Positions 9,154-19,954 of a stretch of DNA of 64,000 nt are shown piece by piece; the first letter of the stretch is position 1; each line of letters begins with the position of its first letter. Made by a program: the position numbers and the translations under genes. The notes under the pieces are model-generated. The model was not told the DNA's origin and did no database searches. It saw only the letters and a program-made list of their open reading frames with translations. Location: contig WSYC01000004.1 of the NCBI GenBank assembly GCA_009773635.1, forward strand, positions 100,952-164,951, given 5' to 3'. Origin of the DNA: Beijerinckiaceae bacterium (GTDB lineage: Bacteria; Pseudomonadota; Alphaproteobacteria; Rhizobiales; Beijerinckiaceae).

Positions 9154-9840
9154 TCAGGCGACGATTTCATCGAGAATGGCGCTAAGTGCGCCCTTTGGGT
9201 CAGCCGCCGCTGTGATCGGGCGGCCGATGACGAGATGGTCTGCGCCGGTCTTGATCGCCGCGCCCGGCGTCATCACGCGCTTCTGGTCGCCGATATCGCT
9301 GCCAGCGGGGCGGATGCCGGGCGTGATCAGCTTCAGCCCGTTGCCGACAGCGGCGCGAACATTGGCGATATCCCCGGCCGAACAGATCAGACCGGCGGCG
9401 CCCGCTGCCAATGCCTGCTTCGCGCGGAGCACAACAAGAGCCTCGACGGTGAGACAATAGCCAGCCTCCGCGAGATCGGCGTCGTTCATCGAGGTCATCA
9501 CGGAAACGCCGAGAATGCCGAGCGACGAGCCGGCGGCGCCTTTCGCGGCCGCCGCCAGCGTCTGCGGGTAGGCATGCACGGTGAGGAAGGTCGCGCCCAT
9601 GGTCGCAATCTGGCCGACGCCTTTCTCGATCGTGTTGGGAATATCGTGCAGCTTGAGATCGATGAAGACCTTCTTGCCTCCGGCGATCAAGTCGCGCGCA
9701 AGGTCCAGTCCGCCGATGAAGGCCAGTTCGTAGCCGATCTTGTAGAAGGTCGCGCTGTCTCCCAATGTCGAGACCAGAGTCCGTGCGGCCTGAAGATGGG
9801 GAACATCGAGCGCGACGATGACGCGGTCACGGATATCCAT
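9154..9840 (-). CDS. pyrF: Orotidine 5'-phosphate decarboxylase
   Basis: A 228-residue TIM-barrel enzyme making UMP from OMP, the last step of de novo pyrimidine synthesis. The catalytic FIDLKLHDIPNT segment (Asp-Lys-x-x-Asp) is intact, as are ALDVP at the N terminus, TPGIRPAG and the phosphate-binding VIGRPIT near the end. The ATG at 9840 fits the usual family start; a longer in-frame extension of 43 residues is low-complexity and unlikely. It reads divergently from cysK across a 147-bp gap and is followed by a DUF1330 gene. Confidence 0.96.
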   Translation of the reverse strand: MDIRDRVIVALDVPHLQAARTLVSTLGDSATFYKIGYELAFIGGLDLARDLIAGGKKVFIDLKLHDIPNTIEKGVGQIATMGATFLTVHAYPQTLAAAAKGAAGSSLGILGVSVMTSMNDADLAEAGYCLTVEALVVLRAKQALAAGAAGLICSAGDIANVRAAVGNGLKLITPGIRPAGSDIGDQKRVMTPGAAIKTGADHLVIGRPITAAADPKGALSAILDEIVA

Positions 9841-9987
9841 GCGGGCTCCCTCGCGGTTGTGCCGGCGCGCCGCATTGTGATGCGCTGCCGGCGTGCTGGT
9901 CATCTCTTGTTGATTGACCTCCAGCGCTTTAGATGAATGCGACGAAGTTTCAACCCCCGACCCGTTCACCCCTGATCCGAGGGCGCA

Positions 9988-11022
9988 ATGATTTTCGACG
10001 GCATGGTTCCCGCGATCGGCAATACCCCGCTGATCAAGCTCAGGCGCGCCTCGGAGGAGACGGGCTGCACCATTCTGGGCAAGGCGGAATTCCTCAATCC
10101 CGGCCAGTCCGTGAAGGATCGCGCGGCGCTCTTCATCATCCGGGACGCGATGCGCAAGGGTCTGTTGAAAAAGGGCGGCGTGATCGTCGAGGGGACGGCG
10201 GGGAATACCGGTATCGGCCTCGCGCTCGTCGGCAATACGCTTGGGTTGAAGACGGTGATCGTCATCCCCGACAGCCAGAGCGAGGAGAAGAAACTCGCGC
10301 TACGGATCGCCGGCGCAACCCTGATCGAGGTACCGCCCGCGCCCTACTCCAACCCCAATAACTTCGTGCGCGTCTCCGGGCGTCTCGCCGAGGAGATGGC
10401 AAGAACCGAGCCGAATGGCGCGATCTGGGCCAACCAGTTCGACAATATCGCCAACCGGCAGGCGCATATCGAGACGACCGGGCCGGAAATCCTCCGGCAG
10501 ACCGGGGGCAAGGTTGATGGATTCATCTGTGCCGTCGGCTCCGGCGGCACGCTTGTTGGCACGGCGATGGCGCTCAAAGCCGCGAAGCCGGAGGTGAAGA
10601 TCGGCATCGCAGATCCCTTCGGCGCGGCGCTTTACAGCTATTACACCTCCGGCGAACTCAAGGCCGAGGGTTCCTCGATTTCCGAGGGCATCGGGCAGGG
10701 ACGGATCACCAGGAACCTCGAGGGCTTCACGCCGGATTTTGCCTGCCGGATCAGTGACGAGGAAGCGCTGAAGATCGTCTTCCGACTTGTCGAGGAGGAG
10801 GGGCTGGTGCTCGGCTCGTCCTCGGGGGTCAATATCGCCGGGGCGATCCGCCTCGCGAAGGAAATGGGGCCGGGGCACACGATCGTGACCATTCTCGCCG
10901 ATTACGGCACACGCTACGCCTCGCGGCTGTTCAACGCGGAATTCCTGCGCGGAAAAAACCTGCCGGTGCCGCATTGGCTGGACAACCCCGCGTCGATCAA
11001 GCCGCCGCTTGTGGCGACGTGA
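9988..11022 (+). CDS. cysK: Cysteine synthase A (O-acetylserine sulfhydrylase family)
   Basis: A 344-residue PLP enzyme that makes cysteine from O-acetylserine and sulfide. The PLP lysine is Lys43 in NPGQSVKDRAA, the substrate loop is GTAGNTGIGLA, the phosphate-binding glycine loop is GSGGTL, and the SSSGVN motif is near the C terminus. It is about 20-30 residues longer than E. coli CysK because of an extended C terminus, a form common in rhizobia. Cystathionine beta-synthase-like activity cannot be excluded, but no CBS domain is present. Two small perfect hairpins follow the gene. Confidence 0.92.
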   Translation: MIFDGMVPAIGNTPLIKLRRASEETGCTILGKAEFLNPGQSVKDRAALFIIRDAMRKGLLKKGGVIVEGTAGNTGIGLALVGNTLGLKTVIVIPDSQSEEKKLALRIAGATLIEVPPAPYSNPNNFVRVSGRLAEEMARTEPNGAIWANQFDNIANRQAHIETTGPEILRQTGGKVDGFICAVGSGGTLVGTAMALKAAKPEVKIGIADPFGAALYSYYTSGELKAEGSSISEGIGQGRITRNLEGFTPDFACRISDEEALKIVFRLVEEEGLVLGSSSGVNIAGAIRLAKEMGPGHTIVTILADYGTRYASRLFNAEFLRGKNLPVPHWLDNPASIKPPLVAT

Positions 11023-11031
11023 GGGGCTGTC

Positions 11032-11115
11032 CAATGACTGAAAGTCATTGCAAGCGCGCATGCGCGCCCGAGCTTATGCGAGGAAACAAATGAATTTGCC
11101 TTTCGCAAATTCATT
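11032..11115. repeat. Cluster of three perfect palindromes after cysK
   Basis: Within 84 bp lie CAATGACT/AGTCATTG with a 3-base loop (11032-11050), the 14-bp self-complementary GCGCGCATGCGCGC (11054-11067), and AATGAATTTGC/GCAAATTCATT with a CTTTC loop (11089-11115). cysK and pmtA converge here, so the last hairpin could stop either transcript, but T-tracts are lacking. The arrangement looks like a composite repeat element. Confidence 0.6.
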
Positions 11116-11126
11116 GAAAGAGAAGA

Positions 11127-11783
11127 CTATTTCCGGCTGTCGCGGTAGACCCAGACGCGCGCCGGCGGCAGATTGAGCCAGACGCGCGGGCTCACCTCAG
11201 CCTCGAAATCGCGGCCTTTGAGGGGCATCGGTGATACCGTCGCATAGGTGAACTGGATGAACGGGCAGCCCGCATGCATCATGCCGAAGGCTTCCTGAAG
11301 CAGACCCAACCGCTGCGCTTCGGGCTTTGTGAACAGCGGCAGGGACGACACCACGGCGGCGGCAGGCTCACCGAGCGCCGCGAGTGTGGTGCCAAGATCG
11401 TAGGCATCGCCCTCGATGACACGCGCCTTCGGGAAGCGCTTGCGCAAGAGGCGGCAGAAATCGGGGTTGAACTCCACGAGAACAAGGCGCTCTTCCGCGA
11501 TGCCGCGGGTGATCAGCGCTTCGGTGACCGGGCCGGTGCCGGGGCCAAGCTCGATGACAGGGCCGGACACATCCGGGTCAACGTAGCGCGCCATCATCCG
11601 CGCCAGCGCCTTGCCGGACGGATAGACCGCGCCGGTGACCAGCGGCTTGTCGAACCAGGATTTCAGGAAGCGGGCCTCATCCTCCAGCTGCGCCTCGGCG
11701 GCGATACGCTTGACGAAGCGCTGGCCGGAACGACGCATTCCCTGAAGCGGAGGCAGTGGACGATTCTGTCCCGACAAGGGCAT
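11127..11783 (-). CDS. pmtA: Phospholipid N-methyltransferase, rhizobial PmtA type
   Basis: A 218-residue class I SAM-dependent methyltransferase. The SAM motif VIELGPGTGPVTEAL, the following acidic LVEFNPDF, the EGDAYDL segment and VVSSLPL match the Sinorhizobium-type PmtA and related rRNA dimethyladenosine-transferase-like proteins. PmtA methylates phosphatidylethanolamine stepwise to phosphatidylcholine at the inner membrane. The N terminus (MPLSGQNRPLPPLQGMRRSG) is basic and may help membrane contact. The assignment to phosphatidylcholine synthesis rests on overall similarity to this family; a related lipid methyltransferase is the main alternative. Confidence 0.8.
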   Translation of the reverse strand: MPLSGQNRPLPPLQGMRRSGQRFVKRIAAEAQLEDEARFLKSWFDKPLVTGAVYPSGKALARMMARYVDPDVSGPVIELGPGTGPVTEALITRGIAEERLVLVEFNPDFCRLLRKRFPKARVIEGDAYDLGTTLAALGEPAAAVVSSLPLFTKPEAQRLGLLQEAFGMMHAGCPFIQFTYATVSPMPLKGRDFEAEVSPRVWLNLPPARVWVYRDSRK

Positions 11784-11840
11784 ATCCTAATGCTGACGCG
11801 ACAAACACACGCCTTTCTATGACGAAAGAACGTGTCGGTT

Positions 11841-12473
11841 TCAAGACCTGCGTGCAGGGCGAGTGAAAAAGCGGCGCAGCCAACGCCGGATCAGGCGCGT
11901 CGCGACCATTGGTATCATCTTGAGTGCCCGTTCGGAAAACGTGGCTTTCTGTGCTCTGCGGTGGGATTGAAGCTGCGCCTTCAGCATCCTCGCAAGGAAT
12001 TCCGCGAGTGGGCCGAGATCGACCTGTCCCTCGATGAAGGTCATGTCGGCATGGCGGAGCATATCGAGATACTCACCAGAATGAATCTTGATCTGCTGGG
12101 TTATCGGCTCGGAACCCCTCGGCCATGTCCCGAGCTTGGCGAACAGCACATGCTGTGCTGCGGCGCGGGCTGTGCGGCCATTGCCATCGAGAAAGGGATG
12201 AATACGGCTGATTTCCCACAGTGTGAGGGCGGCGAGTGTGAAAGGGTCCGTATTGTTCCAGCGGGCGTGGAGGTTGACCATGAAACCAATGACATCTTCC
12301 GTGATGTCGTCTCGTGTGATCTTCATCTGCAAGCCCGGAGAATACGTCACCGTAACCTCCTGATTGCGAAAGCGCCCGGGTTCTCCGATCAGATTGGCCA
12401 TACAGGTCGCATGCAACATGCGCAGGCTCGCGACATCGAACCGGAAGCCGGTCTCGCGCGTCAGCACATGCAT
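11841..12473 (-). CDS. Fic/DOC family protein, 5' end uncertain (possible frameshift)
   Basis: The visible 210 residues from the first ATG contain the full Fic motif HPFLDGNGRTAR, which transfers AMP or another nucleotide moiety to target hydroxyls. However, the same frame is open for 53 more codons upstream and reads like real protein (HSIELSEQSRP, LYEKLVLRNLQRQALLLYD), yet holds no ATG, GTG or TTG before a stop at 12633-12635. A 62-residue frame at 12584-12772 overlaps it in another register; one extra G in the G4 run at 12589-12592 would fuse both into a 310-residue protein. So the gene is either frameshifted, uses a rare start, or is paired with a small partner. Base composition is lower in GC than the neighbours, suggesting transfer. 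Confidence 0.75.
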   Translation of the reverse strand: MHVLTRETGFRFDVASLRMLHATCMANLIGEPGRFRNQEVTVTYSPGLQMKITRDDITEDVIGFMVNLHARWNNTDPFTLAALTLWEISRIHPFLDGNGRTARAAAQHVLFAKLGTWPRGSEPITQQIKIHSGEYLDMLRHADMTFIEGQVDLGPLAEFLARMLKAQLQSHRRAQKATFSERALKMIPMVATRLIRRWLRRFFTRPARRS

Positions 12474-12583
12474 GTCATAGAGAAGAAGCGCCTGCCGCTG
12501 CAGGTTCCTCAGTACCAGCTTTTCATAGAGGGCAGGCCTCGACTGCTCGCTGAGTTCGATGGAATGCCTCCATTTGGAAGGGC

Positions 12584-12772
12584 TTATACCCCGAGGCTCT
12601 GCCGGGCTGTTTGCTCGGTGATTGCGTTCTGATCAGAAAAGACGTCAAACGAATTGCCGATCATGAAACCAATCACCTGAGTGTTGAATTCCGTGTCAGA
12701 AATCTGCGTCGCACGAGAATCTGTGAGCAAGATTTGAATTTCGTCGGACAAGTCTTTGAGTTCTTTCGACAT
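12584..12772 (-). CDS. 62-aa frame upstream of fic: N-terminal part of a broken Fic gene or small partner protein
   Basis: A 62-residue acidic, probably helical protein (MSKELKDLSDEIQILLTDSR at the start, ITEQTARQSLGV at the end). It ends inside the open frame of the Fic protein. Small proteins of about this size act as Fic antitoxins (VbhA/FicA type), but I cannot find the [ST]xxxE[GN] inhibitory motif here. The alternative is that it is the true N terminus of the Fic gene cut off by a one-base deletion in the G4 run at 12589-12592. AT-rich DNA in front of it (12773-12863) contrasts with the core genome. Confidence 0.45.
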   Translation of the reverse strand: MSKELKDLSDEIQILLTDSRATQISDTEFNTQVIGFMIGNSFDVFSDQNAITEQTARQSLGV

Positions 12773-12863
12773 TTCTATTCCGATTTATTCCGGGAAAGTG
12801 CAAGCGTGCCAGAAAAATTGAAAAATTTTATTAGCGCGCAATCGCAGGGCGGTAAACCCCTTT

Positions 12864-14000
12864 TTACCCCACCGAGCCGGAGAAAAAATCCTTCACTTTC
12901 GAGAAGAAGCCGTGGGATTCGGGGCTTGTCTCCTTTGAAGAGCCTTTTTCGAATTCCTCGAGCAATTCACGCTGGCGCCGTGTGAGATTCTGCGGCGTTT
13001 CGACAACCGCCTGCACGTAGAGATCGCCCATGTCCTTCGAGCGCAGCACCGGCATGCCGCGCCCGCGCAGACGGAACTGCTTGCCCGATTGCGTGCCCTC
13101 GGGGATCTTGATGGTCGCTTCCTTGCCATCCAGCGTCGGCACCTTCACCTCGGTGCCGAGTGCCGCCGCCACCATGGAAATCGGCACGCGGCAGAACAAA
13201 TCCGCCCCGTCGCGGCTGTAGAAGCCATGCGGCTGCACGGCGAGGAAGATGTAGAGATCGCCGGAGGGGGCGCCGCGCATGCCGGCCTCGCCTTCGCCCG
13301 CAAGGCGGATGCGGGTGCCGTCCTCGACACCCGCAGGCACATTCACCGACAGCGTGCGCTCGCGCGTGACGCGGCCCGCGCCAGCGCAGGCCTTGCAGGG
13401 GTCCTCGATCACCTCGCCGCGCCCGCCGCAGGTGGGGCAGGTGCGCTCGATCGAGAAGAAGCCCTGCGTCGCGCGCACGCGGCCTTGCCCGCCGCAGGTC
13501 GAGCAGGTCTTGGGCTTGGAGCCCGGCTTGGCGCCGTTGCCATTGCAGGCATCGCAGGTGATGGAGGTCGGCACCTTGATGGTGGAATTCTTGCCCTTGA
13601 AGGCTTCCTCGAGCGTGATATCGAGGTTGTACCGGAGGTCCGCGCCGCGCTGGTTGCGCCCGCCGCCCCGGCGCTGGCCGCCGCCGAAGACATCGCCGAA
13701 AATATCCTCGAAGATATCGGACATCGAGGAGGCAAAATCCGGCCCGAATCCGCCGGGGCCGCCCTGCCCGCCGCCCTCGAAGGCCTGATGGCCGAAGCGG
13801 TCATAGGCGGCGCGCTTCTGCCCGTCCGAGAGGACCTGATAGGCTTCGTTCAGTTCCTTGAATTTCCGCTCGGCCTCGGCATCGCCGGGGTTCTTGTCCG
13901 GGTGATGCACCATCGCGAGCTTGCGGAAGGCGGCTTTGAGCGCGGCATCATCCGCCGTCTTGGAAACGCCGAGAACTTCGTAGTAGTCACGCTTGGCCAT
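12864..14000 (-). CDS. dnaJ: Chaperone protein DnaJ
   Basis: A 378-residue type I Hsp40 that stimulates DnaK ATPase and delivers substrates. J domain with HPD at residues 33-35, a Gly/Phe-rich linker ([12 protein letters not shown]), four zinc-finger repeats ([32 protein letters not shown]) and the two C-terminal substrate domains. Length fits the family. It follows dnaK by 80 bases on the same strand, the standard dnaK-dnaJ operon. The TAA stop sits inside a small GGTAAA/TTTACC inverted repeat; the AT-rich Fic locus lies downstream. Confidence 0.98.
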   Translation of the reverse strand: MAKRDYYEVLGVSKTADDAALKAAFRKLAMVHHPDKNPGDAEAERKFKELNEAYQVLSDGQKRAAYDRFGHQAFEGGGQGGPGGFGPDFASSMSDIFEDIFGDVFGGGQRRGGGRNQRGADLRYNLDITLEEAFKGKNSTIKVPTSITCDACNGNGAKPGSKPKTCSTCGGQGRVRATQGFFSIERTCPTCGGRGEVIEDPCKACAGAGRVTRERTLSVNVPAGVEDGTRIRLAGEGEAGMRGAPSGDLYIFLAVQPHGFYSRDGADLFCRVPISMVAAALGTEVKVPTLDGKEATIKIPEGTQSGKQFRLRGRGMPVLRSKDMGDLYVQAVVETPQNLTRRQRELLEEFEKGSSKETSPESHGFFSKVKDFFSGSVG

Positions 14001-14080
14001 TCAAGGGCTCCGGGGTCAGGCGTGGAAAGGCCCGGCAACGCGGCCGGGCCCGTGGGGATATGCGATCGAGACGTCGGCGA

Positions 14081-16009
<1,929 letters not shown>

Positions 16010-16066
16010 AGCGAGCCCCTCTCAAGCGAGCATCCGGTTCAACGCAGCCCGAAGCGAAGCGCGAAC

Positions 16067-16098
16067 CCTTATCACGTGCGGTTAACATTTTTTGCAAG
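16067..16098 (-). promoter_or_regulatory. Candidate heat-shock (RpoH-type) promoter of dnaK
   Basis: Reading on the minus strand, a -35-like CTTGCA (16098-16093) and a -10-like CGTGATAAGG (16076-16067) are separated by 16 bases and lie 58-89 bases before the dnaK start. This resembles the alphaproteobacterial RpoH pattern (CTTG then a C-rich/TAT element), but only the -35 is a good match. Confidence 0.35.
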
Positions 16099-16201
16099 GC
16101 TCAGAGAACTTCGCGTCCAGTGCGCCTCTCGGAACCCGATATAGGAAGGCCGATTGCGGGCCACAAGAGCGTTTGCAGCCAAAATGTCACATTCCCGGCG
16201 A

Positions 16202-16837
16202 TCAGAGCCCCAGCTCTTCCGGCTTGCGGCCGGGGCGGGCCCGATAGACCGGAAAGCGCCAGCCGAACCGGAGCGCCAGCGCCCTGAGCGCAAACGCCGC
16301 CGCGATCCCGATCAGCACCGCAAAATCCCGCGGCACAACGTGGCTGCTCAGCAGAAAACCGGCTGCACCGATGAAGGCTGCGGAGGCATAGATCTCCCCG
16401 CGCATGATCACCGGGCTTTCCGCGCCGAGCATGTCCCGGATGAAGCCGCCGACCACCGCCGTGATGACGCCGCAGGTCACGGCGACGACGAAGCCATGAT
16501 CACGTGCAGCCTCGGCGCCGAGCACGCAGAACACCGCCATGCCGGCGGCATCAAGCCAGAGCAGCACTTTGAGGCGCGAATAGGGGATATGCGCAAGAAA
16601 GAATGTCGCGGCGGAAACCCCGGCGCAAACGACGAGGTAGATCGGCTCTTTCACCCAGAACACCGGGACATGACCGAGCACGAGATCGCGGAACGTGCCG
16701 CCGCCGATGCCGGTGACGGTGCCGAAGAAGATGAAGGCGACGATATCCATCTCCTTGCGCGAGGCGACGAGCGCGCCCGACACCGCGAAGACGACAATAC
16801 CGACCCAGCCGATGATGGTGATAATTTCAGAAATCAT
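16202..16837 (-). CDS. TRIC/UPF0126 family membrane channel-like protein
   Basis: A 211-residue polytopic protein with about seven hydrophobic segments. It contains two glycine-rich repeats of the TRIC fold: FIFFGTVTGIGGGTFRDLVLG near residue 40 and VTCGVITAVVGGFIRDMLG near 125, each with the conserved GGxxRD motif. Family members are trimeric intracellular-cation-type channels of the inner membrane; in bacteria the physiological ion and role are mostly unproven. The ATG at 16837 gives the usual start just before the first helix. It stands alone between dnaK and an AraC-OGT fusion on the same strand. Confidence 0.9.
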   Translation of the reverse strand: MISEIITIIGWVGIVVFAVSGALVASRKEMDIVAFIFFGTVTGIGGGTFRDLVLGHVPVFWVKEPIYLVVCAGVSAATFFLAHIPYSRLKVLLWLDAAGMAVFCVLGAEAARDHGFVVAVTCGVITAVVGGFIRDMLGAESPVIMRGEIYASAAFIGAAGFLLSSHVVPRDFAVLIGIAAAFALRALALRFGWRFPVYRARPGRKPEELGL

Positions 16838-16882
16838 GCCGCGTTGTGGCACGAATTCCGCGCGAACCCAACAGCCGGGCGT

Positions 16883-17755
16883 TCAGCCCGCCGTCTTCCC
16901 GGCCTCCCAGCCGAGCATCGCGCGCTTGCGGGTAATGCCCCAGTGATAGCCTGTCAGTGCGCCGGATTTGCCGAGCACGCGGTGGCAGGGCACGACGAAG
17001 GAGATCGGGTTGCGCCCGACAGCCGCGCCCACGGCCCGCGCCGCCTTCGGCTTGTCGATTTTTTGGGCAATCGTGGAATAGGTCGTCGCCTTGCCGAGCG
17101 GGATCGAGAGCAGCGTCTCCCACACCCGAACCTCGAAATCCGTCCCGATCAGGAAGACCTTGAGCGGCTGGTTCGGCTGCCAGCGCTGGGTGTTGAAGAT
17201 GCGTCCGGCAAAGGGGGCAACAGCGGCAGGATCACGCCGGTATTCCGCATTCGGCCAGCGCCGACGCATATCCTCGAAAGCCTCGGCCTCGCCGCCCTCG
17301 TCCGTAAACGCAAGGCCGCAGAGGCCGCGCTCGTTCACCATCGGCAGGGCGAGGCCGAACTGCGAGGGCAGAAAATCGTAGGAAATCACCAGCCCCGCAC
17401 CGCCGGTCTTGTATTCACCGGGGGAAATCGCCTCGTGCGTCACGAAGAGATCGTGCAGCCGCGAAGGGCCGGACATCCCGACCTCGAACGCCGCATCAAG
17501 GAGCGGCAGCCCCTGATCGAGCAGGCGCTTGGCGTGATCGAGCGTCACCGCCTGCAGAAAAGCCTTCGGCGTCAGCCCACACCAGCGCCGGAACAGTGCC
17601 GTCAGATCGCCCGAGGTGATCCGCAGCGCCGCCGCGATGGTCTCGACATCCGGCTGGTTGCGCGATTCGACGCTGATGAAGCGCAGGGCCTCGCGCACGA
17701 GCCGGTAATCCGATCCGCTCGTCTGGCACGAGAATTCCGGGGAACGATCAAGCAT
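16883..17755 (-). CDS. AraC-type regulator fused to methylated-DNA-[protein]-cysteine methyltransferase (Ada-like, no zinc domain)
   Basis: A 290-residue fusion. Residues about 15-110 form an AraC helix-turn-helix pair (RFISVESRNQPDVETIAAAL, LTPKAFLQAVTLDHAKRLL); the C-terminal part is an O6-alkylguanine transferase with the acceptor Cys257 in PCHRVL and an intact helix-turn-helix (GKATTYSTIAQKI). The enzyme accepts alkyl groups from O6-methylguanine in a suicide reaction. It lacks the N-terminal Cys4 zinc module that in E. coli Ada senses methyl phosphotriesters, so it cannot be activated the Ada way; such forms are frequent in rhizobia. The downstream TRIC gene is 45 bases away. Confidence 0.93.
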   Translation of the reverse strand: MLDRSPEFSCQTSGSDYRLVREALRFISVESRNQPDVETIAAALRITSGDLTALFRRWCGLTPKAFLQAVTLDHAKRLLDQGLPLLDAAFEVGMSGPSRLHDLFVTHEAISPGEYKTGGAGLVISYDFLPSQFGLALPMVNERGLCGLAFTDEGGEAEAFEDMRRRWPNAEYRRDPAAVAPFAGRIFNTQRWQPNQPLKVFLIGTDFEVRVWETLLSIPLGKATTYSTIAQKIDKPKAARAVGAAVGRNPISFVVPCHRVLGKSGALTGYHWGITRKRAMLGWEAGKTAG

Positions 17756-17837
17756 GGTCTAGCCTCCATGCTCTCAATCTATCGGGAGAAAGCGCGGCAA
17801 ACCACCCGATTTCGGTGAGATCGCGGGGAGCCCATTT

Positions 17838-18323
17838 TCAACGCTTCGATTCGTGGAGCGCGCGCTGGAAGGCCTCGGCGAAATCCGCCCGTGCCGCTCG
17901 CCCGAGGCAGGCCGCGATCTCGATCCGTGTGCGCCCCTGCACGAGGCTGAGTCTTTCGAGGCCGAACTCGGAGTGCTCTTCCTTCTCAAGCCGCGTCCAG
18001 AGCGGGTTGAACCGGGCTTCGTGGATGACGCCGCGCCAGCTCATGGCGCGGATCAGCAGCTCAAATCGGGACAGGACAATCTGCTCACAGGCGCGGGCGG
18101 CTGTGTTGTTATAGCGGAAGGCGAGGTAGATCAGCAGGACATCAAGTCCCATGAAACCCACGATCGGCCAGGCGCCGAGCAGGACAAACGGGATCGATAC
18201 CGCGAGACCCGCGAGCCCGGTGAACCCCATGACGAGCGCAAGGCCCCTCGGCGAGAGCGAGCGGTGGGGCTTGATGGTGGCTGTGAAGATCGGCGCTTCC
18301 AGTCGCGAATTCGGGTCGATCAC
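17838..18323 (-). CDS. DUF2244 domain-containing membrane protein
   Basis: A 161-residue protein with a short N-terminal segment (FTATIKPHRSLSPRG), two transmembrane helices (about 27-72: LVMGFTGLAGLAVSIPFVLL and GFMGLDVLLIYLAF) and a C-terminal cytoplasmic domain. The start pattern and the late GRTRIEIAACLGRAAR segment match the DUF2244 group common in alphaproteobacteria, of unknown role. It begins with GTG. It reads divergently from nth across about 80 bases, an arrangement often seen in rhizobia. Confidence 0.85.
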   Translation of the reverse strand: MIDPNSRLEAPIFTATIKPHRSLSPRGLALVMGFTGLAGLAVSIPFVLLGAWPIVGFMGLDVLLIYLAFRYNNTAARACEQIVLSRFELLIRAMSWRGVIHEARFNPLWTRLEKEEHSEFGLERLSLVQGRTRIEIAACLGRAARADFAEAFQRALHESKR

Positions 18324-18402
18324 GGCGCGGCTTGCCCTATGATTGGAATGACAACCGCCGTCACGGTAACCGAAGACGCCTCAAAGGGGAATTCTATCCA
18401 TC

Positions 18403-19125
18403 ATGGCCGAGTCGAAACGCACCGTTGTGTCCAAGCCCGCCGGCAAGGCAAAATCGGCAGATCGCCCTGCCGCCGAGATTGCGGAGATTTTCCGCCGCCT
18501 CCACGCCATCGAGCCCGAGCCGAAGGGCGAACTTGAACACACCAATGCCTTCACGCTGCTGGTCGCGGTCGTGCTCTCGGCGCAGGCGACCGACGCCGGC
18601 GTCAACAAGGCAACGCGCGGGCTGTTCGCGTTGGCTGATACCCCGCAGAAAATGCTCGCGCTCGGCGAGGACAAGGTGCGCGAGGCCATCAAGACCATCG
18701 GCCTCTTCCGCAACAAGGCCAAGAACGTCATCCTGCTCTCTCAGGCCCTGATCGAGAATTTCGGCGGCGTGGTGCCGGCGGATCGCGATGCGCTGGTCAC
18801 GCTGCCCGGTGTTGGCCGCAAGACCGCGAATGTCGTGCTCAACATGGCGTTCGGGCAGGCGACCTTCGCGGTGGATACGCACGTGTTCCGCGTCTCGAAC
18901 GCGCTGCCGATCGCGACCGGGAAAACGCCGGAAGCGGTCGAGGCGGGTTTGGAGAAGCTGGTGCCGGAGCCCTACCGGCTGCACGCACACCACTGGCTCA
19001 TCCTGCACGGGCGCTACCTGTGCAAGGCACGCAAGCCCGAATGCTGGCGCTGCCCCCTCAATGATCTCTGCCGGTTCGAGCCGAAAACACCCTCGCCCAA
19101 TCTGCCGGCGAAGAAACGGGGCTGA
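18403..19125 (+). CDS. nth: Endonuclease III
   Basis: A 240-residue DNA glycosylase/AP lyase that removes oxidised pyrimidines. The helix-hairpin-helix LPGVGRKTANVVL carries catalytic Lys140, Asp158 lies in AVDTHVFRV, and the C-terminal iron-sulfur loop has C-x6-C-x2-C-x5-C (CKARKPECWRCPLNDLC). A basic, lysine-rich N-terminal extension of about 25 residues precedes the core. All catalytic and cluster residues are intact. Confidence 0.98.
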   Translation: MAESKRTVVSKPAGKAKSADRPAAEIAEIFRRLHAIEPEPKGELEHTNAFTLLVAVVLSAQATDAGVNKATRGLFALADTPQKMLALGEDKVREAIKTIGLFRNKAKNVILLSQALIENFGGVVPADRDALVTLPGVGRKTANVVLNMAFGQATFAVDTHVFRVSNALPIATGKTPEAVEAGLEKLVPEPYRLHAHHWLILHGRYLCKARKPECWRCPLNDLCRFEPKTPSPNLPAKKRG

Positions 19126-19150
19126 TCCGGCGGCATCGCCGCCGCTGGCC

Positions 19151-19954
19151 TTAGCCGAACACGAACCAGGCAGCGAGGCCGAAGCAGCCGACGACTATCC
19201 GCCACCACGCAAACGGCGTGAACCCGTGCCGCGAGACGAAATCGAGGAAGCCGCGCACGACGAACAGCCCGGCGAAGAACGCGACGACGAAGCCGACGCC
19301 CACCGCCATGACGTCATCGACCGCCAGCAGCTTGTAGTTCTTGTAGAGGTCATAGGCGAAAGCGCCGACCATGGTCGGCATCGCCAGGAAAAACGAGAAT
19401 TCCGCGGCGGTGCGCTTGTTCGTGCCCATCAACATCGCGCCGACGATGGTCGCGCCCGAGCGCGAGACACCGGGGATCATCGCGAGGCATTGGAACAACC
19501 CGATCTTCAGCGCTGTCAGCAGCGGAACATCCATGACATCGTGAACCTTCGCCTCGAACCGGGTTTCGTCGACAACCAGCAGCACGAGGCCGCCGGAAAT
19601 CAGGCTGACGCAGACCACCAGCGGGCTGAACAGCACGCTCTTGATGAAGGAATGCGCGAAAACGCCGATCACCACCGCCGGCAGGAAGGCAAGCAAAATG
19701 GCCAGAATGAACATCTGCGAGCGCCGATCCGAGAACATGCCCTTCGCGAGGCGCAGCAGCTTGCCGAAATACACCGAGAGGATTGCGAGAATCGCGCCAA
19801 GCTGGATCAGCACCTCGAAGCTGTGACCGGGTGATTCGAAGCCGAGATAATGCCCGAAGAGAATGAGGTGCCCGGTCGAGGAAACCGGCAGGAACTCCGT
19901 GAGCCCCTCGATAAAGCCGAGCAGGGCCGCTTTGAGGGCAAGCGTGAGGTTCAT
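19151..19954 (-). CDS. uppP: Undecaprenyl-diphosphatase UppP (BacA family)
   Basis: A 267-residue integral membrane enzyme that dephosphorylates undecaprenyl diphosphate so the carrier lipid can be reused in peptidoglycan synthesis. Both signature motifs are present: [17 protein letters not shown] near the N terminus and [10 protein letters not shown] in the middle, with about eight hydrophobic helices. The ATG at 19954 is the standard family start. It diverges from fzlA over 150 bases and converges on nth from the other side. Confidence 0.97.
   Translation of the reverse strand: MNLTLALKAALLGFIEGLTEFLPVSSTGHLILFGHYLGFESPGHSFEVLIQLGAILAILSVYFGKLLRLAKGMFSDRRSQMFILAILLAFLPAVVIGVFAHSFIKSVLFSPLVVCVSLISGGLVLLVVDETRFEAKVHDVMDVPLLTALKIGLFQCLAMIPGVSRSGATIVGAMLMGTNKRTAAEFSFFLAMPTMVGAFAYDLYKNYKLLAVDDVMAVGVGFVVAFFAGLFVVRGFLDFVSRHGFTPFAWWRIVVGCFGLAAWFVFG

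Noticed and set aside
12584..12772. Calling the 62-aa frame a VbhA/FicA antitoxin
   Set aside because: Size and place fit, but the inhibitory [ST]xxxE[GN] motif is absent and a frameshifted Fic N terminus explains it equally well.
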